A stretch of DNA of 64,000 bases from Metabacillus litoralis (GCF_020524045.1 NZ_JAIVKL010000006.1:186001-250000), one strand, 5' to 3'. Positions 7,755-17,994 are shown, numbered from the stretch's first letter. The notes: generated by a model from the sequence alone, not told the origin. A program made the numbers and translations.

Positions 7755-10094
7755 ATGAAGCAAAAATTGGTGGTAGTCGGAAATGGCATGGCGGGTATCC
7801 GATGTGTTGAGGAAATTTTAAAGCATTCTTCAGACGTTTATGAAATATCAATTATAGGCAGTGAAAATCATCTTAATTATAATCGGATTTTATTATCATC
7901 GGTTTTGCAGGGAGAAGCAAAAATCGCAGATATCACACTTAATCATAAGGAATGGTATTTGAGTAACCAAATTAACCTATTTTCTGGTGAAACTGTGATG
8001 AATATCGATTCAAACCAAAAACATGTTTTAACTGACAAAAATCGGTTGCTATCATATGACAAACTTATTTTAGCCACTGGTTCTTCTCCTTTTATTCTGC
8101 CTGTTCCAGGTGTAGAAAAGGAAGGTGTCATCACTTTTCGAACAATCGAGGATTGCCAAAAAATGATTGAAACCTCTACAAATGATCGAAGTGCAATTGT
8201 GATCGGAGGAGGAGTATTAGGTCTTGAAGCAGCTTGGGGATTACTTCATCTTGGTTTAGATGTGAAGGTTGTTCACAATTCAGATTGTTTAATGCAGCGT
8301 CAATTAGATTCAGCTTCCTCACGACTACTTCAAAAGCAGCTAGAAAGAAAAGGTGTCCAGTTTTTATTAGGAAAAACAACAAAGGAAATCAAAGGAGAAA
8401 ACAAAGTAGAGGAAATAGTTTTTACTGATGATTCTTCAGTGTCAGCTGATTTAGTTGTGTTGTCAGTTGGTGTTATGCCGAATGTCCAGCTTGCTAAAGC
8501 TAGTGGAATTCATACAAGTCGTGGAATTGTTGTAAATGACTTTATGGAAACAAGTGAAAAAGATATTTATGCTGTTGGTGAATGTGTTGAGCACAATGGT
8601 TTTGTTTATGGACTTGTTAAACCGTTATACGAACAAGGAAAGGTGCTAGCAAATCGACTTTGCAGTAATAAGAAGAAAAAATACAAAGGATCTGTGTTAT
8701 CGACAAGCTTGAAAGTACCTGGAATCGATCTCTTTTCGATCGGAGATTTAAGAGAAGATGAATCAACGCAAACATTAACCATGCTAAATGAAATTAATGA
8801 AGTCTATAAAAAGATGGTCTTTCGTGGTGATATTATGGTTGGTGCTGTGTTATATGGTGATACGAAGAGCCAATCAAAAATAGCAGATGTCATCGTCAAA
8901 AGAAAGCATATAAATGATGAGGAAAAGAAGCAGTTAATGTATTCAACAGAAAAAGATTTTTCACTTTTGAGTTCGATGAAATTAAGTGAGGTTATTTGTA
9001 ATTGTAACGGAGTATCTAAAGGAGCCATTATGGACGCAGTTCAAAATGATGGATTATCAACCTTAGCTGAAGTAAAACAATGTACAAAAGCATCTAGCTC
9101 ATGTGGTAGCTGTAAATCGCTTGTTTGTGATTTACTTGAATATATTCATAGTGATGATTGTCATGAAGTGACAGAAAAGAAGACACTGTGTGCCTGTACA
9201 ACCTTAACAGAAGATGAAGCTGTTTATGAGATTCAACAGCAGAACTTATCTTCAGTGGATGAAGTGATGGAAAAACTTAATTGGCTTACTAAAGAAGGTT
9301 GTTCAAAGTGTGTGCCGGCAATTTCCTACTATTTAGCGATGATTTATCCAAAGGTTGAAGCTGCTAACGCTTCTAGTTTTGAAAACCAGGAATTTTTGCT
9401 TTCTGCTCAAAAAGATGGAACATATAACCTTACCCCGAGAATATATGGTGGCAGAATTTCGGCTCAAGAATTAAAGAAAATGGCCAATGTTATTGAAAAA
9501 TATCAATTGAGTGATGTTGGATTAACGTCAGCTCAAAACATACAAATAAAAGGAATAAAAAAGGATTATGTGCAAGCAATATGTGCTGAATTAAATATGA
9601 ACTTTCATTCTTTAGAAAATAACACTGTTCAACATATTAATACGTTGTTTGGTGAACATGGTTGTGCTTGTGATTATGATGATGCCATGCAATTATCAAT
9701 TGATTTAGAAAAAGGGATGGAAACAATTATCACTCCATATAAAGTGATATTGAGTGTTTCCGCTTGTAAGCATAGCAACGCAGATAACATTCAAAAAGAC
9801 ATTAATATCATTGGTGATGTTAGAGGTTGGGAAATTTACGTTGGTGGTCAAATTCTTTCGGTAGATCAACAGGAAGAGTTGTTAACAATTGCCCAAGATG
9901 TAATAGAAGTAAATCAAGTTGTTTTAGGTTTCATTCAATATTATAGAGAAACCGCAAATTATTTAGAACGTATTTTTGATTGGATTGAAAGAATCGGTTT
10001 GATCCATATAAGAGAGGTGCTCTTTGAAGATTCACTAAGAATGCAGTTAGTAGGAAGGCTAGAGTCGGAAGTGCAGCAAACGTTAAGTTTGTAA
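7755..10094 (+). CDS. nasB: Assimilatory nitrate reductase electron-transfer subunit NasB
   Basis: A 779-residue flavoprotein that passes electrons from NAD(P)H to NasC. An FAD site (GNGMAG, residues 9-14) and an NAD site (IGGGVLGLEAA, about 150-160) form the pyridine nucleotide-disulfide reductase core. Two BFD-type [2Fe-2S] domains follow, with cysteines in VICNCNG/CGSCK (about 412-450) and LCACTT/GCSKC (about 477-517). The C-terminal 230 residues resemble the nitrite/sulfite reductase fold. Where NasD has C-x5-C and C-x3-C for siroheme, this protein has only GEHGCAC and SACKHSN. It therefore cannot hold siroheme in the normal way. Start ATG follows GGAGGG. Confidence 0.88.
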   Translation: MKQKLVVVGNGMAGIRCVEEILKHSSDVYEISIIGSENHLNYNRILLSSVLQGEAKIADITLNHKEWYLSNQINLFSGETVMNIDSNQKHVLTDKNRLLSYDKLILATGSSPFILPVPGVEKEGVITFRTIEDCQKMIETSTNDRSAIVIGGGVLGLEAAWGLLHLGLDVKVVHNSDCLMQRQLDSASSRLLQKQLERKGVQFLLGKTTKEIKGENKVEEIVFTDDSSVSADLVVLSVGVMPNVQLAKASGIHTSRGIVVNDFMETSEKDIYAVGECVEHNGFVYGLVKPLYEQGKVLANRLCSNKKKKYKGSVLSTSLKVPGIDLFSIGDLREDESTQTLTMLNEINEVYKKMVFRGDIMVGAVLYGDTKSQSKIADVIVKRKHINDEEKKQLMYSTEKDFSLLSSMKLSEVICNCNGVSKGAIMDAVQNDGLSTLAEVKQCTKASSSCGSCKSLVCDLLEYIHSDDCHEVTEKKTLCACTTLTEDEAVYEIQQQNLSSVDEVMEKLNWLTKEGCSKCVPAISYYLAMIYPKVEAANASSFENQEFLLSAQKDGTYNLTPRIYGGRISAQELKKMANVIEKYQLSDVGLTSAQNIQIKGIKKDYVQAICAELNMNFHSLENNTVQHINTLFGEHGCACDYDDAMQLSIDLEKGMETIITPYKVILSVSACKHSNADNIQKDINIIGDVRGWEIYVGGQILSVDQQEELLTIAQDVIEVNQVVLGFIQYYRETANYLERIFDWIERIGLIHIREVLFEDSLRMQLVGRLESEVQQTLSL

Positions 10095-10145
10095 TGATGA
10101 GGACTGTTTTTTCTAGATAGATTAATAGAGGGAGGTTACTATACA

Positions 10146-12278
10146 TTGACTGATTTGTTATTAAAATATTTCAGAACAAAGCAGCAAGAAGTACAATCTG
10201 AAAAGGTGTATGATACGCAATGTCCATTTTGTAGTATGCAATGTAAAATGCAATTAATCGAACAATCTGTTGTATCTAGAAAAACATTTAAAACAGTTGG
10301 GAAAGATAATCCAACATCACAAGGGAGGTTATGTGTGAAAGGAATGAATGCACATCAACATCCTTTTCATAAGGACCGAATTATGCATCCTTTGCTAAAG
10401 GTTAATGGTGAGTTTGTTCAAATATCATGGGAAAAGGCGTTACAGCATATTAAAGAGCAATTCGAATCGATCCAAGCTACTGATGGTCATGATGCTCTTT
10501 CCGTTTATGGAAGTGCGTCAATTACAAATGAAGAAGCATATTTACTTGGAAAGTTTGCTAGAGTAGCATTGAAAACTCCTTATATTGATTATAATGGTCG
10601 GCTGTGTATGTCTGCAGCAGCAACAGCAGCTAATCAAACGTTTGGAGTTGATAGAGGTTTAACAAATGCATTGTCTGAAGTACCGCACACAAGGGTAATC
10701 ATTTTAACTGGTACAAATATCGCGGAATGTCAGCCAACGATCATGCCTTATTTTGAAAAGGCGAAAGAAAATGGTGCATATATTATAGCAATTGATCCTC
10801 GTGAAACGGCAACAACAAAGCTTGCTGATTTACATTTAAAGGTGAAGCCTGGGATGGATGCGGCTTTAGCAAACGGTCTACTCAAAGTGATTATTGATGA
10901 AGATTTAGTAGATAAACAGTTTGTTCAAGAGCGGGCAACAGGGTTTGAAAAGGTGAAGGAGCATATTGATTCCCTTTCATTGAATGAAATTTCAACCTTA
11001 ACAGATGTCCCAGTTGAACAGATTAGAACTGCTGCAATAAAATTCGCAAGTGAAGAATCTGGTATGCTTTTTTCAGCAAGAGGGGTAGAGCAACAAATTG
11101 ATGGCACCCATGCTGTTCGAAATTTACTGAATATTCTAATCTCTACCGGTAAGATAGGGAAGAAATATTCTGGCTATGGAGCAATAACTGGTCAAGGAAA
11201 TGGTCAGGGAGCAAGAGAGCATGGACAAAAGGCCGATCAGCTTCCAGGTTATCGATCAATTGAAAATGAAGAACATCGTGAACAGGTTGCAAAGGTTTGG
11301 GGTGTAGATAAAGATGAGCTTCCTCGAAAAGGTGTATCTGCATATGAAATGTTCCAAAAAATAGATGAGGGCAAAATTACGGGTATGTTCTTAATGTGCT
11401 CAAATCCTGTTGTCTCAAATCCTAATGCCAACTTTATTAAAAAGGCATTGAAAAAGCTTAAATTTTTAGTTGCGGTAGAAATGTTCATCTCTGAAACTGC
11501 AGAGATGGCAGATCTAATCCTGCCAACATCATCATATTTGGAAGATGAGGGAACAATGACAAATCTAGAAGGAAGAGTCACACTAAGAGAAGCAAGTCGC
11601 CCTTGTCCTGGAGAAGTTAAGCATGACTGGGAAATACTTTGCGAAATTGCGAAAGTTCTTGGTAAAGAGAAGTATTTTCCTTTTACTTGTGCAGAGGATA
11701 TTTTTAATGAATTAAGGAAAGCGAGCAAAGGTGGAGCTGCAGATTATTATGGAATTACGTATGATCGAATTAGAAAAGAACAGGGGATTTTATGGCCTTG
11801 TCCAGATTTAGATCATAAAGGAACTGTTCGTTTATTTGAAAATGAATTCGCGCATAGTGATGGGAAAGCAAAAATGATACCTGTTTCAAATTTGTCAGAA
11901 ATTCCGAAAGAGAAGGTTGATGAAGAATATCCATTATATTTAACAACAGGAAGAATTGTTTCACATTATTTAACAGGTGTACAAACAAGAAAAAGCTCAG
12001 CATTAGCAGCGAGAAACTTTGAATCTTACTTAGAGATTCATCCTGAAACGGCAAAGAGATACAGTATTGAGCATAACAATTTAGTATCTGTTACTTCTAA
12101 ACGAGGAAATATTGTGGTAAGAAGTAAGTTGTCTGAGAAGATTAGAAAAGATACGGTGTTTGTTCCGATTCATTGGACAGATGCACAAAATGTGAATCTG
12201 TTAGTAGGTGAGGACCTTGATCCGAGCTGTAAAATGCCTGGGTTTAAAGTGAATGCAGTTAGGATTGCGCCTGTTTGA
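10146..12278 (+). CDS. nasC: Assimilatory nitrate reductase catalytic subunit NasC
   Basis: A 710-residue molybdopterin-bis(guanine dinucleotide) enzyme that reduces nitrate to nitrite in the cytoplasm. A [4Fe-4S] site is formed by Cys26, Cys29, Cys33 and Cys63 (CPFCSMQC ... GRLCVKG). The body contains RLCMSAAATAANQTFG, GTNIAECQP, IAIDPRETATTKLADLHLKVKPGMD and GQGNGQGAREHGQKADQLPGY, all cofactor-binding segments of the Nas/Nap/FdhF family. The C-terminal domain (TGRIVSHYLTGVQTRKS) is the molydopterin dinucleotide-binding barrel. The start is TTG, ten bases after GGAGG. It is 51 bases after nasB and co-transcribed with it. No twin-arginine signal is present. Confidence 0.92.
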   Translation: MTDLLLKYFRTKQQEVQSEKVYDTQCPFCSMQCKMQLIEQSVVSRKTFKTVGKDNPTSQGRLCVKGMNAHQHPFHKDRIMHPLLKVNGEFVQISWEKALQHIKEQFESIQATDGHDALSVYGSASITNEEAYLLGKFARVALKTPYIDYNGRLCMSAAATAANQTFGVDRGLTNALSEVPHTRVIILTGTNIAECQPTIMPYFEKAKENGAYIIAIDPRETATTKLADLHLKVKPGMDAALANGLLKVIIDEDLVDKQFVQERATGFEKVKEHIDSLSLNEISTLTDVPVEQIRTAAIKFASEESGMLFSARGVEQQIDGTHAVRNLLNILISTGKIGKKYSGYGAITGQGNGQGAREHGQKADQLPGYRSIENEEHREQVAKVWGVDKDELPRKGVSAYEMFQKIDEGKITGMFLMCSNPVVSNPNANFIKKALKKLKFLVAVEMFISETAEMADLILPTSSYLEDEGTMTNLEGRVTLREASRPCPGEVKHDWEILCEIAKVLGKEKYFPFTCAEDIFNELRKASKGGAADYYGITYDRIRKEQGILWPCPDLDHKGTVRLFENEFAHSDGKAKMIPVSNLSEIPKEKVDEEYPLYLTTGRIVSHYLTGVQTRKSSALAARNFESYLEIHPETAKRYSIEHNNLVSVTSKRGNIVVRSKLSEKIRKDTVFVPIHWTDAQNVNLLVGEDLDPSCKMPGFKVNAVRIAPV

Positions 12279-12346
12279 TTTATCGATTTGATCCATTAAT
12301 AATTACAAGGCTCATTTCGTAGAAAGTAATAGTGTTTTAACAAAGG

Positions 12347-12531
12347 GTGGTTGGTTGAGCTACAGGTTGTTCGCTTTCCGCGGGGAAAAATATTGAAAAT
12401 GCCCAACTGCCGGCTTTTTCAAAAAGCAATTTTTCCTAGGGCGGTGAGCTTCCTCGGCGCACAGCACCTGTGGGATCTCACCTGTCCCGCTGCACCCGCA
12501 GGAGTCTCACACCTTCCGCACAACCAACCAC
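12347..12531 (+). repeat. GC-rich dispersed element, copy 1
   Basis: A 185-bp block bounded by the inverted ends GTGGTTGGTTG and CAACCAACCAC. Inside are GCTTTCCGCGGGG, CTTCCTCGGCGC, CTGTGGGATCTCACC and CAGGAGTCTCAC. These phrases recur at 12967-13079, 46180-46340 and 61575-61720. Its base composition contrasts sharply with the AT-rich flanks. A short open frame across it is not thought to be a gene. Confidence 0.8.
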
Positions 12532-12966
12532 TGCTATCGTAAATTGCTTAAGAATTTACAATAGAGAAACCTATAAGTTAGTCCTCTTTTTTCTCATTAT
12601 TTTAGAAGATAATCAATTGACCTCTTCAAAAAGGGATCATTTATAAATATTAAGATCCCCTTCACCTTAAAATTCTGAAACCACAATATAACAATGAAGA
12701 TAATCTATCATACAATCCTGCCAGATAACTTATATATTACATCTGCAAATCCCTTCATTCGAGTATTTCTTCATCCTTAATATCTTAAAACCGTTCTGAA
12801 AAGATGTAAAATACTGCTAATTTTCTTTAGTAGTACAAGCTTAACTTCTTATAACACAAAATTATCCTTTTAAAAGTAGATACATAGTTTTTTCTATTGT
12901 TCTTAGAACTTCTTAATTTAGCCTATTTTTTCAAGGATTATTTGATTTCACACACTATAGTGTAAT
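12532..12966. other. AT-rich spacer between nasC and nasD
   Basis: No open frame with a ribosome site is visible. One weak inverted repeat, AAGGGATC with GATCCCCTT at about 12630-12663, has no T-run. The spacer separates two repeat elements and makes a single nasB-to-nasF transcript less likely. Confidence 0.5.
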
Positions 12967-13079
12967 GGAGCGGAAGACGCTTGACTCCTGTGGGTATAGA
13001 GGAAAGGCTGAGACCCCGCAGGCGCTTGCGCTGAGGAGGCTCAGCTTCCTCCCCACGGAAAGCAAGTGTCTGCAGCGAA
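12967..13079 (-). repeat. GC-rich dispersed element, copy 2 (reverse orientation)
   Basis: It reads GGAGCGGAAGACGCTTGACTC at the left end and CAAGTGTCTGCAGCG at the right, with GAGACCCCGCAGGCGC and GAGGAGGCTCAGC within. These are the reverse complement of phrases in the 12347 copy. The ends pair imperfectly, so RNA from either strand would fold into a long hairpin. Confidence 0.75.
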
Positions 13080-13163
13080 ATGAAACGAACTTATTTGTTA
13101 CTCCTTAATTATTTCCAAAAACAATAAGTTCTTCGATTGGAATAGCCTAAATCCAAAAAACCA

Positions 13164-13180
13164 TGTAAGGAAAGCTAACA
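13164..13180. promoter_or_regulatory. TnrA box upstream of nasD
   Basis: TGTAA-N7-TAACA fits TGTNA-N7-TNACA exactly and has extra symmetry (flanking CA and TG). A -10 candidate (TACATT, about 13210) lies about 40 bases from its centre. The site lies 67 bases upstream of the nasD start, so nasDEF probably has its own nitrogen-regulated promoter. Confidence 0.75.
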
Positions 13181-13246
13181 TGTATATAAAATAAATGATT
13201 TATCCGTGATACATTATAAGAAACTTTCCTAAGGGAGGCAATTCAA

Positions 13247-15661
13247 GTGGATAAAAAGAAATTAGTCTTAATTGGAAACGGAATGGCCGGAGTTAGAGCA
13301 ATCGAAGAAATTTTAAAAATATCAAATGAACTATTTGACATTACAATCTTCGGAAGTGAACCACATCCTAACTATAATCGAATTTTATTATCAAAGGTTT
13401 TGCAAGGAGATACAGCTGTTAAAGATATAACATTAAATGATTGGAATTGGTACGAAGAAAATAATATTACGCTTTATACAGATGAAACAGTCACAAAGAT
13501 TGACTCAGAAATGAAGGTTGTTTTATCAGATAAAGGTCGAGAAGTTGCTTACGATGAAGTGATTATTGCAACAGGATCCGTACCATTTATTCTCCCATTA
13601 CCAGGAGCGGATAAAGAAGGTGTAACAGCATTTCGTGATATAAAAGATACCGATATTATGCTGGATGCATCTAAAAAATTTAAAAAAGCAGCTGTTATCG
13701 GTGGTGGATTACTCGGATTAGAAGCAGCTCGAGGTTTGCTGAATTTAGGAATGGATGTATCTGTTATACACATTTCATCTACATTAATGGAACGTCAGCT
13801 AGATGAAACAGCAGGTAAGCTTTTGCAAAAAGAATTAGAAAAGCAAGGAATGAAGTTTCTTCTAGAAAAAGCAACAGAAGAAATTTATGGAGAAGATCGA
13901 GTGGAAGGGTTGAAATTCAAAGATGGCACACATCTTGAAGCAGATTTAGTTGTTATGGCAGTTGGAATAAAGCCTAATATTCAACTAGCGAAAGAAAGTG
14001 GGTTAACTGTAAATCGGGGAATTGTTGTGAATGATTATTTACAAACAGATACTCCTAACATCTATGCTGTTGGTGAATGTGCAGAGCATAATGGCATTCC
14101 TTATGGTCTTGTTGCTCCTTTATATGAACAAGCAAAAGTATTAGCTCACCAAATATGTGATAAAGCTACAGCTCCTTATCAAGGCTCCGTTTTATCAACA
14201 CAACTTAAAGTATCTGGTGTAGAAGTTTTCTCGGCCGGTGATTTTACAGAAGATGAAGAGAAAAAATCGATAAAAATCTTTGATGAGCAAGATGGAATTT
14301 ATAAAAAGATTGTTCTCAAAGGTAATAAAATTGTTGGTGCTGTTTTGTTTGGTGATAGTAAGGAAGGAAATCGTCTGTTTTCAATGATTAAGAAAGAAGC
14401 AGATATTTCAGATACAGAGAAAATTAGCATTCTGCAGCCATTAGGAGCAGAGGCTGGAGAAAGCTTAGTTGCTACAATGAGTGCTGATGAAATCATTTGT
14501 GGATGTAATGGGGTTTCTAAAGGGGCAATTATTGAGGCCATTCAAGAAAAAGGCTGTACATCTGTAGATGATATTAAAGCATGTACGAGTGCTTCAAGAT
14601 CCTGTGGAGGGTGTAAGCCACTAGTTTCAGATGTTTTACAATTTGCGTTAGGCTCTGATTTTGATGCATCTACCCAGAAAGAAGCAATCTGTAGCTGTAC
14701 AACATTATCAAGAGATGAAGTTGTTGAAGAGATAAAAGCAAAAGGTCTTAAACATATAAGAGAAGTAATGAATGTACTTGATTGGGAATCTGAAGAAGGC
14801 TGTTCTAAATGTCGTCCAGCTTTAAATTATTACTTAGGTATGGTAAATCCAATTGAGTATGAAGATGAAAGAGAATCACGATTTGTAAATGAACGTATGC
14901 ATGCAAATATTCAAAAAGATGGTACGTATTCAGTTGTTCCAAGAATGTATGGTGGAGTAACAAATGCGAAGGATTTACGCAAAATTGCAGATGTTGTTGA
15001 TAAATTTGAGATTCCTTTAGTCAAAGTTACAGGTGGCCAACGTATTGACTTGTTTGGTGTAAGTAAGGATGATCTACCAAAAGTATGGCAGGAGCTAGAT
15101 ATGCCTTCTGGTTATGCATATGGAAAATCATTGAGAACAGTAAAAACCTGTGTTGGTGAGCAATTCTGTCGCTTTGGTACGCAAGATTCGATGGGACTTG
15201 GAATACGATTAGAACAAAAATTTGAAGGCTTGCAAACACCTCATAAAGTGAAGATGGCTGTATCTGCTTGTCCGAGAAGCTGTGCAGAATCTGGCTTTAA
15301 AGATATCGGTTTTATTGGTATAGATGGTGGCTGGGAAATTTATGTTGGTGGAAATGGTGGTACACATGTTAGAGGCGGAGATTTATTATACAAAGTCAAA
15401 ACCGATGAAGAAGCGATGAGTATTACGGGTGCATATTTACAGTATTATCGTGAAACAGCAAACTATTTAGAACGTACATCAGCTTGGATTGAAAGAGTCG
15501 GCTTAGCACATGTTCAATCTGTATTAGATGATGCTGCTAAATGTAAAGAACTGAATGCACGTATGGATGAAACATTGTCTGTTTATAAAGATCCTTGGAA
15601 AGAAATTGTCGAAAGTAAGAAAACAACTAAAGAGTTATTTGAAACAGTGGGTAATGCTTGA
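13247..15661 (+). CDS. nasD: Nitrite reductase [NAD(P)H] large subunit NasD/NirB
   Basis: An 804-residue enzyme that reduces nitrite to ammonium. Domain order is FAD (GNGMAG at the N-terminus), NAD (IGGGLLGLEAARG, about 147-160), two BFD [2Fe-2S] clusters (IICGCNG/CGGCK and ICSCTT/GCSKCRP, about 415-525), then the nitrite/sulfite reductase domain. The siroheme-[4Fe-4S] ligands are present as CVGEQFC and CPRSC (about residues 635-680). It is clearly paralogous to NasB, which has lost these ligands. A GTG start follows AAGGGAGG by eight bases. It lies upstream of nasE and nasF. A second possible role is nitrite respiration or detoxification, as in B. subtilis. Confidence 0.93.
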   Translation: MDKKKLVLIGNGMAGVRAIEEILKISNELFDITIFGSEPHPNYNRILLSKVLQGDTAVKDITLNDWNWYEENNITLYTDETVTKIDSEMKVVLSDKGREVAYDEVIIATGSVPFILPLPGADKEGVTAFRDIKDTDIMLDASKKFKKAAVIGGGLLGLEAARGLLNLGMDVSVIHISSTLMERQLDETAGKLLQKELEKQGMKFLLEKATEEIYGEDRVEGLKFKDGTHLEADLVVMAVGIKPNIQLAKESGLTVNRGIVVNDYLQTDTPNIYAVGECAEHNGIPYGLVAPLYEQAKVLAHQICDKATAPYQGSVLSTQLKVSGVEVFSAGDFTEDEEKKSIKIFDEQDGIYKKIVLKGNKIVGAVLFGDSKEGNRLFSMIKKEADISDTEKISILQPLGAEAGESLVATMSADEIICGCNGVSKGAIIEAIQEKGCTSVDDIKACTSASRSCGGCKPLVSDVLQFALGSDFDASTQKEAICSCTTLSRDEVVEEIKAKGLKHIREVMNVLDWESEEGCSKCRPALNYYLGMVNPIEYEDERESRFVNERMHANIQKDGTYSVVPRMYGGVTNAKDLRKIADVVDKFEIPLVKVTGGQRIDLFGVSKDDLPKVWQELDMPSGYAYGKSLRTVKTCVGEQFCRFGTQDSMGLGIRLEQKFEGLQTPHKVKMAVSACPRSCAESGFKDIGFIGIDGGWEIYVGGNGGTHVRGGDLLYKVKTDEEAMSITGAYLQYYRETANYLERTSAWIERVGLAHVQSVLDDAAKCKELNARMDETLSVYKDPWKEIVESKKTTKELFETVGNA

Positions 15662-15736
15662 TTCTTATAAAATTGAATCGGGATTGCAAATTGCACACTT
15701 TAAAGACTGAATATTTCGCCAAAGGAGATGATCGAT

Positions 15737-16060
15737 ATGAAGGAAATGACAAAAACCAAGTTATATGTGGGACCTCTTTTAGAATTACCTGAGCGTGTTG
15801 GGAAAACGGTTATCATTGAAAAGGGAAAAGAAGTGGCAGTTTTTAGACTTTCAAATGGAAAAGTGAAAGCAGTAGAAAACAAATGTCCACATAAAGGTGG
15901 AGTATTAAGCGAAGGAATTGTAAGTGGAGACTTCGTATTTTGTCCAATGCATGACTGGAAAATTTGTCTTGAAGACGGTAATGTTCAAAAACCAGACTTC
16001 GGTTGTGTGAATAAGTATGAAACACTAGTAGAAGAAGGTGAAGTGTTCCTATTAATTTAA
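15737..16060 (+). CDS. nasE: Nitrite reductase small subunit NasE/NirD
   Basis: A 107-residue Rieske-fold protein. Unlike many NirD subunits it keeps a complete Rieske ligand set: Cys50-x-His52 (CPHKGG) and Cys69-x2-His72 (CPMHDW). It therefore probably carries a [2Fe-2S] cluster. An upstream in-frame ATG at 15728 directly abuts the ribosome site AAAGGAG, so the ATG at 15737, nine bases away, is chosen. It is 75 bases after nasD and partners it. Confidence 0.88.
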   Translation: MKEMTKTKLYVGPLLELPERVGKTVIIEKGKEVAVFRLSNGKVKAVENKCPHKGGVLSEGIVSGDFVFCPMHDWKICLEDGNVQKPDFGCVNKYETLVEEGEVFLLI

Positions 16061-16208
16061 TATAGAAAATAATGTATTTGGTATTTTAATATGTAGATTC
16101 TGTTAAAATGTTAATACAATACTTTAATTGAGCGGCAAAGTAAGGTATAAAGCGAGGAAATTCTTCCCTTACTTTAAACAAAATAAAATGTGAGGGAGAA
16201 TGATGGAT

Positions 16209-17657
16209 ATGGGAAAGGTATATTTAGTAGGTGCTGGTCCTGGGGACAGTGAGCTTATTACAGTGAAGGGTTTAGAGACGATCAAAAAAGCTGATGTTAT
16301 TTTATATGATCGTTTAGTAAACCCAGCTATCCTTGATCATGTACCATCAAATTGTGAGCTAATCTATTGTGGAAAGCTACCAACTCGTCATTTTATGAAG
16401 CAGGAAGAAATTAATACTGTATTAGTAGAAAAGGCATTAGCAGGTTTTACCGTTGTGAGGCTAAAAGGAGGAGATCCGAGTGTATTTGGAAGAGTTGGTG
16501 AAGAAGCTGAAGTATTAGCGGAGAACAACATTCCTTATGAAATAGTACCGGGTATCACCTCAGGAATTGCAGCTCCACTTTATGCAGGGATTCCTGTCAC
16601 ACATCGTGATTACGCAGGCTCCTTTGCCATTGTGACAGCTCATGATAAATCAAAAAATGGTAAGCCTGATATCGATTGGGAGGGTTTATCACGAGGAGTA
16701 CAAACAATTGCCTTCTATATGGGGATTTCAAATTTAGAACATATATGTGAAAACCTACTATTACATGGTAAATCACCTGATACTCCTGTAGCAATTATTA
16801 GATGGGGAACATGGAGCCGACAGCAAACGGTTGTAGGAACATTGTCAACAATAGTTAAGATGGTGCGTGATCAAAAGATTGAAAATCCCGCTATTACATT
16901 AGTTGGCCAAATCATTGAAACAAGAGAAAAAGTAAAATGGTTTGAAAATAAGCCGTTTTTTGGCCAACAAATATTATACGTTCGGGGAAATCTTGATAGA
17001 GAGAGCTCTGTTAAAGAACTAACAGAACTTGGTGCTGATGTTATTGAATTTCCTAAATGGATTGTTAATGAAGCATCGATAAATAGCAATGATAAAAACA
17101 ACATCTTACAATCAGAAAAAATGCTTTTTACTACTACATTTTCAGTTACCTATTTTTTAAAGATACTAAGAAAAGAAAAGATAGATCTTCGTCAAATAAA
17201 AGCTGATTTTTACTGTAGTAACAATCATACAAAAGCTCTGCTAGAGGAACACGGTCTTTTTGCTTTCTTAGAAGATGAATTAGTTGATAAAGAAAATGTG
17301 TTAGTTATAGGATCAACAAGGAGAAACATTCAAAATAGTAAAAACAACCTTGGTGTTTATGAGTATAGTAGTGATAGTAGATTTGAACCTATTACCACCA
17401 GAGCGATTTCTGATGCTTCAATAAATTCAATTATTTTAGATTCTAAAGAAGCTGTACATCTTTTAATGAAAGAATCAGTGAAATATCAGTTAGAGAACTT
17501 ATTAGAATCATCGATCTTTGTTAATTGCTTAACAGAAGATGCATTTGAAGTGGCTAAGACTTATGGACTTCATGCGAAACGAATAGATGAAACCTATACA
17601 CCATCTGTTACTACCTCTAACCAAGATAATAAAATGGTTGAATTATCTTTTAGTTGA
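16209..17657 (+). CDS. nasF: Uroporphyrinogen-III C-methyltransferase with HemD-like C-terminal domain (NasF)
   Basis: A two-domain protein of about 482 residues. The N-terminal 245 residues are a SUMT (CobA-type) methylase: [38 protein letters not shown] and [23 protein letters not shown] are the substrate and SAM sites. It makes precorrin-2, the precursor of the siroheme used by NasD. Residues from about 250 on are weakly like uroporphyrinogen-III synthase (HemD) and rather divergent. ATGs at 16200, 16203 and 16209 compete; the third gives the family N-terminus and best spacing from GAGGG. Last gene of the cluster. Confidence 0.88.
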   Translation: MGKVYLVGAGPGDSELITVKGLETIKKADVILYDRLVNPAILDHVPSNCELIYCGKLPTRHFMKQEEINTVLVEKALAGFTVVRLKGGDPSVFGRVGEEAEVLAENNIPYEIVPGITSGIAAPLYAGIPVTHRDYAGSFAIVTAHDKSKNGKPDIDWEGLSRGVQTIAFYMGISNLEHICENLLLHGKSPDTPVAIIRWGTWSRQQTVVGTLSTIVKMVRDQKIENPAITLVGQIIETREKVKWFENKPFFGQQILYVRGNLDRESSVKELTELGADVIEFPKWIVNEASINSNDKNNILQSEKMLFTTTFSVTYFLKILRKEKIDLRQIKADFYCSNNHTKALLEEHGLFAFLEDELVDKENVLVIGSTRRNIQNSKNNLGVYEYSSDSRFEPITTRAISDASINSIILDSKEAVHLLMKESVKYQLENLLESSIFVNCLTEDAFEVAKTYGLHAKRIDETYTPSVTTSNQDNKMVELSFS

Positions 17658-17761
17658 TTAATGAATGACTTTCCTATGTTTATAAACATTTAACTTAGTA
17701 AAGCAGACATATACACTGATCGTGCTAAACCTAAGTATTTGATTGGGTTAAATAACGGGTG

Positions 17762-17789
17762 ACTTACTCTTTTTAGAGTAAGTTTTTTT
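17762..17789 (+). terminator. nasDEF terminator
   Basis: ACTTACTC pairs with GAGTAAGT across a six-base loop, followed by seven T. It lies about 100 bases after the nasF stop. The rest of 17658-17994 shows no gene. Confidence 0.8.
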
Positions 17790-17994
17790 ATTTAGATCAT
17801 AAAAAATCCGCTCAATATCGCTTCTGACAAAACAAAAGAATACTTGAAATCCTGTGTGCAAATTCCTTCAAGTAAGTATATTTTGGAAGATAATGTGGCA
17901 TAATTTTTTCCTGTAAGAGTATCTTCTAAGGTCTTAAGCTAACCATGGATAAGTGTGTATTTCCATGGTCAGCATAAAACAGTTCATAACAAGA

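Noticed and set aside
11249-11728. A 159-codon frame antisense to nasC
   Set aside because: It lies wholly inside a well-supported gene, has no ribosome site and reflects codon structure of nasC.
12351-12542. A 63-codon frame inside the GC-rich element
   Set aside because: It spans a dispersed non-coding repeat, has unusual composition and its frame is not kept in other copies.
12279-13246. An insertion sequence in the nas cluster
   Set aside because: No transposase frame is present; only two short GC-rich repeats and AT-rich spacer were found.
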